DNA of 64,000 nucleotides from Bryobacter aggregatus MPL3 (lineage in GTDB: Bacteria; Acidobacteriota; Terriglobia; Bryobacterales; Bryobacteraceae): positions 3,906,001 through 3,970,000 of the forward strand of contig NZ_JNIF01000003.1 in the NCBI RefSeq assembly GCF_000702445.1, given 5' to 3'. Below the pieces are notes generated by a model. That model did not search any database, had not been told where the DNA came from, and worked only from the letters and a program-made list of their open reading frames with translations. This document shows positions 10,506 through 19,008 of the stretch, in pieces. The position numbers and the translations under genes were made by a program. Position 1 is the stretch's first letter. Each line of letters begins with the position of its first letter.

Positions 10506-11324
10506 CTAGGAAAGTTCCGCCTTCGCACGGAGATTCGCGACACCCGCGGTGTAACGTGTGTCGGCGACCGAGAAACTGATCGCATCTTCCATCCATTCGT
10601 GCCAGACCCCATTGGGATCATGCGAGGCGGCTGTGACCGTGTAGCTTTGCGGGCAAAGCATGCACTGGAAGCGGAAGGACACCGTACGCGTGTCCCCAGC
10701 GGCCACCGGGCCGAGCTTTAGCGCTTCCAGTTCCGTATTCGTTCCATAGACTTCCATGCCGATACGGGTACGGATCATGATTCCGATGACGGGATCCTCC
10801 ACTGCCGCGTTGTAGCGGACCTCGACTCGCAAGCAAGCGGCTTCTCCCGACTGGAGCAGCGCAGTCGGATGATTGTGGTGATCGAGCGCCACCACGGAGA
10901 GGATCTCGGCGCGTCCGTCGCCCCGGCGGAGGCTGGGATGCAAGGCGGCCGAGGGCTGGGTGCGGAGATGGGTGATGACGCTGGTGATGTAGGCGGCAAT
11001 CACTTCGCCAGGGTCGCCTCGTTGTGCGAGTTGACCCTGATCGAGCCACCAGATCTCGTCGACCGCGTTGCGGAGCAGTTCCGGATCGGTAGAGGCGACA
11101 AGGGTAACCGCTCCCGAGCGGGGGCGCCCGAGCCACTGGAGCCGTGCCGGCAGGTCGAGCGCGGCGAGGTTCGGGCAGAGAATCGTCGAGGCCGGCGCAG
11201 CGGCCAGGAGTTGTGCGATGCCAGAATCTCCATGCCCAATGAGCCCGATGACGCTCCCCGAGGGGGCGCTGGCGCTAAACTGATGAAGGGTTCCCGACGT
11301 CACATTATCGAAGCGAATGGACAT
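10506..11324 (-). CDS. Wzt-like protein: collapsed ABC ATPase remnant plus Wzt C-terminal cargo domain
   Basis: This 272-residue protein resembles polysaccharide ABC exporters of the Wzt/TagH type, in which an ATPase is followed by a beta-sandwich that binds the glycan end. The C-terminal domain (about 135-265: AEILSVVALDHHNH, VYGTNTE, FRFQCMLCPQSYTV, SFSVADTRYT) looks intact. The N-terminal part is only about 120 residues, against the usual 220-240. It keeps a start resembling a P-loop, but as GLIGHGDSG without the essential lysine, and an end matching the switch region (VDEIWWLDQGQLAQRGDPGEVIAAY). The signature and Walker B stretch are missing. It should not hydrolyse ATP. No permease gene is adjacent. 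The start at 11324 overlaps the divergent gene by 8 bases. Confidence 0.7.
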   Translation of the reverse strand: MSIRFDNVTSGTLHQFSASAPSGSVIGLIGHGDSGIAQLLAAAPASTILCPNLAALDLPARLQWLGRPRSGAVTLVASTDPELLRNAVDEIWWLDQGQLAQRGDPGEVIAAYITSVITHLRTQPSAALHPSLRRGDGRAEILSVVALDHHNHPTALLQSGEAACLRVEVRYNAAVEDPVIGIMIRTRIGMEVYGTNTELEALKLGPVAAGDTRTVSFRFQCMLCPQSYTVTAASHDPNGVWHEWMEDAISFSVADTRYTAGVANLRAKAELS

Positions 11325-12663
11325 TATTCTCAGGATAGCGGTGCTGGCGCTCGCGGGGGTGCTCGCCGCAAAAGACCTTGTCTTGCCGCCGGGCACGACG
11401 GAGCTGGACGCTCCGATGGTGCTGGAGGCTGCTGCCGATGGCTTGCACGTCATGGGCGCGCCCGGGGGATCGACTCTGAAGGCCTCCGCGAAGTTCCAAG
11501 GTGAGGCTCTTCTAGTCGCGCGTGGCATCAAGAATGTCACGATCGAGCGAGTGAAGTTCGATGGCAACCGGCAGTTGCTGGACCGTCGCTTTCCCATCGC
11601 GCCCTACAACAAAAGCTTTGCCGAGTTCTACCCGTTGAACGGAGTTCTGATTGAGCAATGCGAAGGCGTGATCCTGCGGGATCTGGAACTGCGCAATGTG
11701 GTGAATTTTCCGGTTCTGGTAAGCCGCTCGAAGCAAGTGCGCTTGCAAACGATGCGGATTGAGTACTCGGGCTCGCGGGACGAAAAGGGCCGCAACAACA
11801 CCACTGGCGGCATTCTGCTCGAAGATGGGACTTCTGACTTTGAAGTCCGTTTCGTGAAGCTGCGGGCGATTCGCGGCAATGGCATCTGGACGCATTCTCG
11901 CTATGAACGGCCGCGGAACCGGGATGGTCTGATCCAGGAGAACGAAGTGAACGGCAGTGCTCGCGATGCGATTCAGATCGGCCATGCGACTAATGTCCGG
12001 GTGTTGCAGAATGTGATGGCAAACATCGGCTATCCGGCGGACCTGATCGATGTGGAGCATGGCGGCATTCCGGTGGGGATCGATACCGCTGGCAACGTAG
12101 ACAACAGCCTCTATGCCGGCAATTTGATGCAGGAAATCAACGGAAAATGTATCGATCTCGATGGCTTCCATGATGGTGAGGTGCGAGCGAATCGCTGCTT
12201 CAATCGCAAGCCCGCAGCGGCCTATCCACAAGGGCATTTCGGGATTGTCATGAACAATACGAATCCGGATATGCAGAGCCGCAATATTCTGATTGAAGAA
12301 AACGAGATCGAAGGGATGAAATTCGGCGGAATCTTTGTGATTGGCCGCGGACATGTGATTCGCAAGAACCGGATGCGCTATCTGAACATGGCGAGCTGTA
12401 CGGAGAGCCATGGCAAGGGTTTTGAGTGCTATTTCGGAGAAGATGAGCCGGATCTTTTGCGCAGCGGCATCTATCTGGGGAAGGGCGCGGAGCGTCCGGA
12501 CCGGACGCGCGATGTGGTGATCGAGAACAATCTGATCACCGGCTACAAAATGAAAGAACGCTGTGTCGGACACTCGCCGCTGGTCGATACCGCCACTGTC
12601 ACGATTCAACATAATATCTGCGTCGATGTCGACCCGGAGATGCGAGGGAAGCAGGCAAAATGA
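11317..12663 (+). CDS. Secreted right-handed beta-helix (pectate-lyase-like) protein
   Basis: The 448-residue product has a signal peptide (MDIILRIAVLALAGVLAAKD) and then a parallel beta-helix of the NosD/polysaccharide-lyase type. Coils are recognisable as repeats of about 22-25 residues, for example GIKNVTIERVKFDG, CEGVILRDLELRNV, SKQVRLQTMRIEYS, ATNVRVLQNVMANI, SRNILIEENEIEGM and TRDVVIENNLITGY. Such proteins bind or cleave polysaccharides or act as epimerases; no specific catalytic set was recognised. It is the first gene of a six-gene plus-strand run. Its last bases overlap the next gene as ATGA. Its start codon lies inside the start region of the divergent Wzt-like gene. Confidence 0.8.
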   Translation: MDIILRIAVLALAGVLAAKDLVLPPGTTELDAPMVLEAAADGLHVMGAPGGSTLKASAKFQGEALLVARGIKNVTIERVKFDGNRQLLDRRFPIAPYNKSFAEFYPLNGVLIEQCEGVILRDLELRNVVNFPVLVSRSKQVRLQTMRIEYSGSRDEKGRNNTTGGILLEDGTSDFEVRFVKLRAIRGNGIWTHSRYERPRNRDGLIQENEVNGSARDAIQIGHATNVRVLQNVMANIGYPADLIDVEHGGIPVGIDTAGNVDNSLYAGNLMQEINGKCIDLDGFHDGEVRANRCFNRKPAAAYPQGHFGIVMNNTNPDMQSRNILIEENEIEGMKFGGIFVIGRGHVIRKNRMRYLNMASCTESHGKGFECYFGEDEPDLLRSGIYLGKGAERPDRTRDVVIENNLITGYKMKERCVGHSPLVDTATVTIQHNICVDVDPEMRGKQAK

Positions 12664-13961
12664 GTGTGGCCGAGACGATGCGCGAGGACTGGAACCGCCG
12701 CGCCAAAGAAGATGCGCATTACTATGTCGCTTTTGGCCGCCATGAACAGGATGAGGCTGAGTTTCTGGCCACCGGCGCCGATGTGTTGCGTGGTCTGCGC
12801 GGAGAAATGAAACGCGGGCTGCCAGGGAAGAATCCCCGGGCCCGCCGCGCACTGGAGATCGGCTGCGGTCCTGGCCGTCTGATGAAACCCCTTTCGCAGG
12901 ACTTTGGTGAGATCCATGGCGTGGACGTCTCCGATGAGATGATCGCGATTGCTCGCCGCCGCTTGCAGGCGATTCCTCACGCGCATCCCCATGTGGGTAG
13001 TGGCGCGGATCTGCGCCAGTTCGCCGACGAAAGCTTCGACTTCATCTACAGCTATGCCGTCTTCCAGCACATCCCCGATCCGGCGGTTGTGATGTCCTAT
13101 TTGCGGGACGCGGCGCGGGTGCTGAAGCCCGGCGGACTGATGCGATTTCAGGCGAATAATCTCGATGCCGAACGGACTTCGGCGGCCACCTGGCATGGTT
13201 GTTCGATCAGTGCCGAAGACGTTCGTGCCTATGCGGCGGAGCACGGGTTGAGCTTGCTGGCTCTGGAGGCGATTCGTACACAGTACATGTGGGTGACGCT
13301 GCGCAAACCGGCAGGCGAGGGGCGCCCGTCCACTGCCGCGATCCGGATCCGGCGGATTACGAATAGCGAATCGAGCGAGCCTGTGGCTCCGAATCGTGGA
13401 CGCTACGCGGCGCTCTCGCTTTGGGTGGAGCACTTGCCGGCCGACGCCGATCTGTTGCGCCTCACGCTTGCGGTGGGCGGCGAGCGGGCGCGGCTTACTT
13501 ATCTCAGTCCGCCTGAAATGGATGGCCTTGTGCAACTGAATGCCGTGCTGCCTGCCGGGCTCTCAACCGGGCTGCAGCCGCTACAACTCCGCATCGATGG
13601 GGAACTGAAAGCCGAATCAAGTTTTCGGATTATTCCTGCGCCTCCCGCGGTACCACGTCTGGTGGAGGCGGTGGATGGGATGGACTATCTGTCGGGCCAG
13701 CGAATCATCAGTGGTTGTGTGAAGCTCTTTGTCGAGGAGTTATTGGAACCCGAGAGCCTGGTGGCCACCATTGACGGGGAGCCCGCTTATGAGTACTCAA
13801 TCCTGTGTACGGACCCATTGCCGCCGCGCCATGAAATCAACTTCCGCATTGCGGCCGAGGCAGGTGTCGGATCGAAAATCCTGCGTCTTGAGGCCGGCCG
13901 TCGCCTTATCGGACTGGTTCCAATCGAAATTGCTCCCGCTGAAATTTCCGAGGTGAAATGA
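12660..13961 (+). CDS. SAM-dependent methyltransferase with C-terminal Ig-like (TIGR03437-like) modules
   Basis: This 433-residue protein carries a class I methyltransferase (about residues 40-215; LEIGCGPGR at 65-73, GVDVSDEMI, FDFIYSYAVFQHI, RVLKPGGLMRF). About 210 residues of two beta-sandwich modules follow. The first module contains LTYLSPPEMDGLVQLNAVLP and aligns by eye with the last module of the methyltransferase at 8764-10110. No signal peptide is visible. It overlaps both neighbours by four bases (ATGA), which points to coupled translation with the beta-helix and ceramidase-like genes. The methyl acceptor is not known. Confidence 0.85.
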   Translation: MSVAETMREDWNRRAKEDAHYYVAFGRHEQDEAEFLATGADVLRGLRGEMKRGLPGKNPRARRALEIGCGPGRLMKPLSQDFGEIHGVDVSDEMIAIARRRLQAIPHAHPHVGSGADLRQFADESFDFIYSYAVFQHIPDPAVVMSYLRDAARVLKPGGLMRFQANNLDAERTSAATWHGCSISAEDVRAYAAEHGLSLLALEAIRTQYMWVTLRKPAGEGRPSTAAIRIRRITNSESSEPVAPNRGRYAALSLWVEHLPADADLLRLTLAVGGERARLTYLSPPEMDGLVQLNAVLPAGLSTGLQPLQLRIDGELKAESSFRIIPAPPAVPRLVEAVDGMDYLSGQRIISGCVKLFVEELLEPESLVATIDGEPAYEYSILCTDPLPPRHEINFRIAAEAGVGSKILRLEAGRRLIGLVPIEIAPAEISEVK

Positions 13962-15295
13962 TGATGCGTTTGATGCTGTTGTCGCTGGTTGCCGTGCTCT
14001 GTGCCGGCGCGCAGGGATGGAAGGCAGGTGTCGCAAAAGTAGACATCACGCCGTCCGGGCCCATCTGGATGGGCGGCTACGGCGCTCGCAATCGCCCCAG
14101 TGAAGGCGTGCTCCAGCCACTGTATTTGAAGGCGCTGGCGATTGAGGATGGCAAGAAGGGGCGCGTTGTTTTTCTGACTGCCGATCTGATTGGCTTTCCG
14201 CGGAGCGTGGCCGACGAGATTGCGATTGCGGCGCTCAAGCGCTATGGACTGCAGCGCAATGAGCTGGTGATCAACGCTTCGCACACGCACTCCGGGCCCG
14301 TGGTCTGGCCGAATCTATCCACGATGTATCCGATGAACGATGCGCAGCGCGCGAGCGTCGAAGCCTTCACCCGTAAGCTCGTGCTGCAGGCTGGCGAGGC
14401 GATTGGCGCGGCGCTCGGTGCTTTGCAAAATGCCTCTGTCGAGTATAGTCGTGGGAGCGCGGACTTCGCGATTTACCGCCGTCTGCCGGATGGCCAGGGA
14501 AATTACAAGCTTGCCCCGAATCCAGCGGGTCCTACGGACCATTCTGTGCCGGTTTTGAAGGTGATGGGCAAAGAAGGCAAGCCGATTGCCATCCTGTTCA
14601 GTTATGCCTGCCACAACACGACGATGACCGGAGAGTTCTACGAACTGAACGCTGACTATGCCGGCTTTGCACAAGCCGAGTTGGAGCAGCGTTATCCCGG
14701 CAGCGTCGCTCTCTTTGCCACGGGATGTGGGGGCGATCAGAATCCCAATCCGCGCAGTTCTCTCGATCACGCCAAGGAGCACGGACGCGCACTGGCTAAC
14801 GCGGTGGCCAAGGTGGCCGACGGGAAAGGCGAGGTGTTGTCCGGGCGGATCCGCAGCGGCTTCCACCTGATCGAGCTACCGTTCCAGCCCTTTAGCCGTA
14901 GTGATTTTGAAGCAGAACTGAAGTCGCCCAACAAGTACAACGCTGCCCGGGCAAAAGACATGTTGCGGGCGATGGACAACCGGACGATTCCCCGCAGTCT
15001 GCCCTATCCAATTCAGGTCTTGAAGCTGGGACAAGCCGATATCGTCGCGCTGGGGGGCGAAGTGGTGGTGGGCTATTGCCTGCGGCTTCGGCAGGAGACG
15101 GGGAATGAGAAGCTGATTGTTTTCGGCTACTCCAATGACGTCATGAGTTACATTCCAACGCGCCGGCAAGTGGAGGAAGGAGGCTATGAGGGCAAAGATA
15201 GTTTTGTTTACTATGGCCAGCCTGCGCCCATCTCCGTGAATGCCGAAGACATGATCATCGACCGTGCGAAGGCGCTCTTGAAGAAGGTGAAGTAA
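13958..15295 (+). CDS. Secreted neutral/alkaline ceramidase-like hydrolase
   Basis: This is a 445-residue protein with a signal peptide (MRLMLLSLVAVLCAGAQG) and an N-terminal neutral ceramidase domain. Signatures include AGVAKVDITP at the mature N-terminus, the HTHSGP zinc-site segment in INASHTHSGPVVWPN, SYACHNTTM, and GCGGDQNPNP. Neutral ceramidases cleave the N-acyl bond of ceramide. Many bacterial relatives have this domain without a proven substrate, and the usual C-terminal domain appears reduced here. The start is at the ATGA overlap with the methyltransferase gene (ATG at 13958 or 13961). The stop TAA shares its last base with the next ATG. Confidence 0.85.
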   Translation: MMMRLMLLSLVAVLCAGAQGWKAGVAKVDITPSGPIWMGGYGARNRPSEGVLQPLYLKALAIEDGKKGRVVFLTADLIGFPRSVADEIAIAALKRYGLQRNELVINASHTHSGPVVWPNLSTMYPMNDAQRASVEAFTRKLVLQAGEAIGAALGALQNASVEYSRGSADFAIYRRLPDGQGNYKLAPNPAGPTDHSVPVLKVMGKEGKPIAILFSYACHNTTMTGEFYELNADYAGFAQAELEQRYPGSVALFATGCGGDQNPNPRSSLDHAKEHGRALANAVAKVADGKGEVLSGRIRSGFHLIELPFQPFSRSDFEAELKSPNKYNAARAKDMLRAMDNRTIPRSLPYPIQVLKLGQADIVALGGEVVVGYCLRLRQETGNEKLIVFGYSNDVMSYIPTRRQVEEGGYEGKDSFVYYGQPAPISVNAEDMIIDRAKALLKKVK

Positions 15296-16821
15296 TGAAT
15301 CGTCGCAGCTTGTTGGGGAGCCTGCTTGCTCCTGCGTTTGTGCGGGCAGAAGAGTCCCGGCCGCAGATCACACATGGCGTGCAGAGTGGAGATCCGGATC
15401 TTGATTCGGCCCTCGTATGGGTGCGCGGGGATCGGCCCAGCCGGATGTGCATCGAGGTGGCGACGGATGAGCAGTTCCGCAAGGTGATCCAGCGGATTCG
15501 CGGGCCGCATGTGCTGGAAAGCAACGATTACACCGCCCGGCACGTGCTGAGCGGTCTGCCCAGCGGAGCAGATCTTCACTATCGTGTGACGCTCGAAGAC
15601 TTGCGCGAGAGCCGGGCTTTGAGTGCGCCTGTTGCCGGTCATTTGCGTACGGCCTCGATGACGCCGCGCAATCTCCGCTTTCTTTGGAGTGGCGATATGG
15701 TGGGGCAGGGCTACGGTATCAATCCCGATCGAGGCGGCATCCAGATGTTCAGCCAGATGCTCTCCCGGCAACCGGATTTCTTTCTCCACTCGGGAGATAC
15801 AATCTATGCCGATTCGCCTTGTCCCTCGGAGTTTAAGACCCCCGACGGCGTGCTTTGGAAGAATCTTGTCACCGAAGCGAAGAGTAGAGTGGCAGAGACG
15901 CTCACCGACTTTCGGGGCTGCTACCAATACAACCTGCTCGATGAAAACGTGAAGCGTTTCAATGCGCAGGTGACGCAGGTTTGGCAGTGGGATGACCACG
16001 AGGTGCTGAACAACTGGTCGCCGTCGAAGGATCTCAGTAAGAACAACCTCTACGGAGAGAAAAGCATCGCGTTGCTGGCCTCCCGCGCCGGACAAGCCTT
16101 TCGTGAGTATGCGCCAATGCGGCGCAATGCTGTTGAAAGCGAGCGGGTGTATCGCAAGATCAGCTACGGCCCGTTGCTCGATGTCTTTCTCATTGATATG
16201 CGAAGCTATCGTGCTGGAAACAGCTACAACCGGCAAGAGACGGAAAGTGATGAGACCACTTTTCTGGGTGCGGAACAACGCGCCTGGTTGAAGCGGGAAC
16301 TGAAAGCTTCGAGAGCCGCATGGAAGGTGATTGGCAGCGATATGCCGATCGGTCTGCTGGTTGGCGATGGCAAAGACGCGGCGGGGCGTCCGGTTTTTGA
16401 AGCGGTGGCAAACGGTCCGGGCCCCGTGCTGGGACGGGAGTTGGAGATTGCGGACTTGCTGCGTTATCTCAAGCAGGAGAAGATTCGCAATACGGTTTGG
16501 CTGACGGCTGACGTGCATTACACGGCAGCGCATCACTATCATCCGTCACGCGCCAGTTTCCAGGACTTTGATCCATTCTGGGAGTTTGTCAGTGGGCCGA
16601 TGAATGCCGGGACGGGGAGTCCCGGTACTACTGATCCTAGTTTTGGGATTGACGTTGTATTCTCAAAAGGTGCGGAGAAGGGTAAATCGAATGCATCTCC
16701 GGCAGCAAATTTACAGTTCTTTGGTGAAGTTGAGATTGATGCGCGCACGAAAGAACTCACTGTGACGCTACGGGATGTTACGGGAGCTGGCCTATTCACG
16801 CAGCGCCTTAGAAATAGCTAA
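15295..16821 (+). CDS. Tat-exported PhoD-like phosphatase/phosphodiesterase
   Basis: This 508-residue protein has a short Tat signal (MNRRSLLGSLLAPAFVRAEE), a PhoD N-terminal beta-sandwich (THGVQSGDPDLDSALVWVRGD), and a metallophosphatase domain. The metal-binding motifs seen are WSGDMVGQGYG, FFLHSGDTIYAD, WQWDDHEVLNNW and, near the C-terminus, VWLTADVHYTAAHHY. PhoD enzymes are Ca/Fe phosphodiesterases acting on phosphomonoesters, phosphodiesters and teichoic acids, and some act as phospholipase D. It begins on the last base of the ceramidase-like gene and ends three bases before the patatin gene. Confidence 0.88.
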   Translation: MNRRSLLGSLLAPAFVRAEESRPQITHGVQSGDPDLDSALVWVRGDRPSRMCIEVATDEQFRKVIQRIRGPHVLESNDYTARHVLSGLPSGADLHYRVTLEDLRESRALSAPVAGHLRTASMTPRNLRFLWSGDMVGQGYGINPDRGGIQMFSQMLSRQPDFFLHSGDTIYADSPCPSEFKTPDGVLWKNLVTEAKSRVAETLTDFRGCYQYNLLDENVKRFNAQVTQVWQWDDHEVLNNWSPSKDLSKNNLYGEKSIALLASRAGQAFREYAPMRRNAVESERVYRKISYGPLLDVFLIDMRSYRAGNSYNRQETESDETTFLGAEQRAWLKRELKASRAAWKVIGSDMPIGLLVGDGKDAAGRPVFEAVANGPGPVLGRELEIADLLRYLKQEKIRNTVWLTADVHYTAAHHYHPSRASFQDFDPFWEFVSGPMNAGTGSPGTTDPSFGIDVVFSKGAEKGKSNASPAANLQFFGEVEIDARTKELTVTLRDVTGAGLFTQRLRNS

Positions 16822-16824
16822 ACC

Positions 16825-19008
16825 ATGTTCTTGCGAATCGTTTCCTTCAGCGCCATTCTGGCGATGCTCTGTCATGGGCAAACGCAAACTCCGAAGTCCA
16901 GGCCTCGCGTAGCTCTCGTTCTGGAAGGAGGCGCCGCCCTTGGATTTGCGCATATTGGAGTTTTGGAATGGTTCGAAGCGAATCACATCCCCATTGACCT
17001 GATCACTGGGGCCAGCATGGGCGGTCTCATCGGCGGCTTCTATTCCATCGGAATTCCTCCAACCGAGATCCGGGAGATTGCGCGGACTGCCGATTGGGCC
17101 ATGCTACTGGGAGGCGAAACCGCCTTCGCCGATCTCGCCTACCGCCGCAAGCAAGACAAGCTCGCATACCCGAACCGGATTGAGGTCGGGATTACGCGGA
17201 AGGGTCTTTCGTTGCCGCCCGGCTTGAATGATGGGCATCAGATTGGCCTCCTGCTGAGCCGTCTGACGCTCGCTTATCCGCCGCTGCAAAGTTTCGATGA
17301 GTTGCCCACCCGCTTTCGTTGTGTGTCCGCAGATCTGGTGAGTGGCTCAACCAAGGTGTGGGATTCCGGGTCGCTGAATGAAGCGTTGCGGAGCACGATG
17401 TCGATTCCTGGAGTCTTCTCGCCGGTGCGCAAGGACAATGCCGTCTATGTGGATGGAGGAACCCTCGATAACCTGCCTGTGGATGTGGCCAAGAAGGTGG
17501 GGGCGGATCTGATCATTGCTGTTCATCTCAGCAAGGGGCCGGTTGACCCGAAGAGCTTGAGCAGTTTCGGGGAGGTGATGGGGCGCAGCATCAGTGTAAT
17601 GGTGGGTGCTGACGAGATGAGAACGATTCGCGAAGCGGATATCGTGCTGGTGGCCGATCTGGCGCAGTTCGAATCGACCGCCTACCACCGCAATCAAGAG
17701 ATTGTCGATGCCGGAGTGGCGGCGGCTGAGGCAAAAGCGAAGTTGTTGAAGCGTTTTGCGCTGGACGATGCCGCCTGGGCAGACTACCAACGGACCCGTG
17801 CCCAAAGAACGCGCAGCGTGCCCCCTTCCTTCTCGAAGGTGGTGGTGGAAGGGCCGTCCCGGGATACAGGGGGCGCGGTGCAGGAGCAACTCACAGCGTT
17901 GGTGCAGCATCACGCGAGCATCCAGGAAATTGAAACCGAGCTGACCAAGACCGTTGGTCTGGGCCGTTACGCCAGCATCCGCTACCAACAAAAAGCCGGT
18001 GCAGCTTCTCCGGAATTAGAAGTCGTGATGACCAAGAAGGAGAATGGCTCGATTGTGATGAACCCGGCCATCGAGATCAATGGTGTGGACACGAGCAATA
18101 CCCGCTTCTCGATCGGAACTCGTATTACCTGGCTGGACATTCTCGGGTACCGGAGTGAGTGGCGTAACGACTTCTGGTTTGGCGCTCACTTTGGAGCCTC
18201 CTCGGAGCTCTACAAGCCTCTGCGCCGAAACAGCCGCTTCTTTGTGGCGCCGCGACTTTATGTCGATAGCAATCCCTTTGATTTCTATCTGTTTGGCAGC
18301 CGCCTGGCAGAGTACCGGCTGCGGCAGCAAGGCCTGGCTCTCGACACGGGCATGAGTCTGAATCGTTTTTCGGAACTGCGGCTTGGCTATCAGTTCAATT
18401 GGATCCAAGCAAATCTGCGTGTGGGGCTTCCCTTGCTTGGGCCGCTCTCCATCCATCGGGATGCCGTGACGCTTCGCTATAACTACGAGGGCCAGGATGA
18501 TGCCGTTGTTCCGAGACGTGGGATTCGCTTCAATTCACGTGCGGAATACTATCCCAATCTGAGCAATTCTTTCAGCGGCTATGGCTTGGCGGAGGCGGCA
18601 TTCCAGAATTTCATTCCCATTTCAAAACAGAACTCATTGCTCCTGGGGGCCTCGGCAGGAGGTACTGCGGGTCCGCTCCGGTCGAGTTTCTTCACCTTCT
18701 CGCTAGGAGGGCCGCAGCGCCTTGGCGCCTACGGGCTCAATGAGATTCTGGCGCGCAACTATGCGATGGGAACCTTCGGCGTGGTGCATGAGTTGAAGAG
18801 CCAGCCCTCGCTACTTGGGAGCCGGGTGTATTTGGCAGGCTTCGGGCAGTTTGCACGATCCCGCGATGTGTTTGACGACGTTCGTTTCCCTATGAGTGCG
18901 ACCGGTGCGGTGGTCGTGCGCAGTGCTTTCGGACCGATCTTTATCGGAGCCAGCATGGGGGACTCGGGTCATCGCAAATGGTTCTTTGGAGTAGGCCGGC
19001 TCTTCTGA
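16825..19008 (+). CDS. Patatin-like phospholipase with POTRA and outer-membrane beta-barrel (type Vd/PlpD-like)
   Basis: This 727-residue protein starts with a signal peptide (to about residue 19). A patatin domain at about 28-310 follows, with oxyanion loop EGGAALG, nucleophile S64 in GASMGG and catalytic Asp in YVDGGTLDNLP. A POTRA-like segment lies at about 330-420, and a C-terminal barrel at about 435-727 ends in WFFGVGRLF, with the terminal aromatic expected for BAM substrates. This is the layout of PlpD-type autotransporters, in which the lipase is carried across the outer membrane by its own barrel. It follows ceramidase-like and PhoD-like genes in one apparent operon, so a shared role in lipid attack is plausible but unproven. 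Confidence 0.88.
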   Translation: MFLRIVSFSAILAMLCHGQTQTPKSRPRVALVLEGGAALGFAHIGVLEWFEANHIPIDLITGASMGGLIGGFYSIGIPPTEIREIARTADWAMLLGGETAFADLAYRRKQDKLAYPNRIEVGITRKGLSLPPGLNDGHQIGLLLSRLTLAYPPLQSFDELPTRFRCVSADLVSGSTKVWDSGSLNEALRSTMSIPGVFSPVRKDNAVYVDGGTLDNLPVDVAKKVGADLIIAVHLSKGPVDPKSLSSFGEVMGRSISVMVGADEMRTIREADIVLVADLAQFESTAYHRNQEIVDAGVAAAEAKAKLLKRFALDDAAWADYQRTRAQRTRSVPPSFSKVVVEGPSRDTGGAVQEQLTALVQHHASIQEIETELTKTVGLGRYASIRYQQKAGAASPELEVVMTKKENGSIVMNPAIEINGVDTSNTRFSIGTRITWLDILGYRSEWRNDFWFGAHFGASSELYKPLRRNSRFFVAPRLYVDSNPFDFYLFGSRLAEYRLRQQGLALDTGMSLNRFSELRLGYQFNWIQANLRVGLPLLGPLSIHRDAVTLRYNYEGQDDAVVPRRGIRFNSRAEYYPNLSNSFSGYGLAEAAFQNFIPISKQNSLLLGASAGGTAGPLRSSFFTFSLGGPQRLGAYGLNEILARNYAMGTFGVVHELKSQPSLLGSRVYLAGFGQFARSRDVFDDVRFPMSATGAVVVRSAFGPIFIGASMGDSGHRKWFFGVGRLF

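Noticed and set aside
15211-16542. A 443-residue minus-strand frame opposite the PhoD-like gene
   Set aside because: It is the shadow of a convincing metallophosphatase gene and has no domain similarity.
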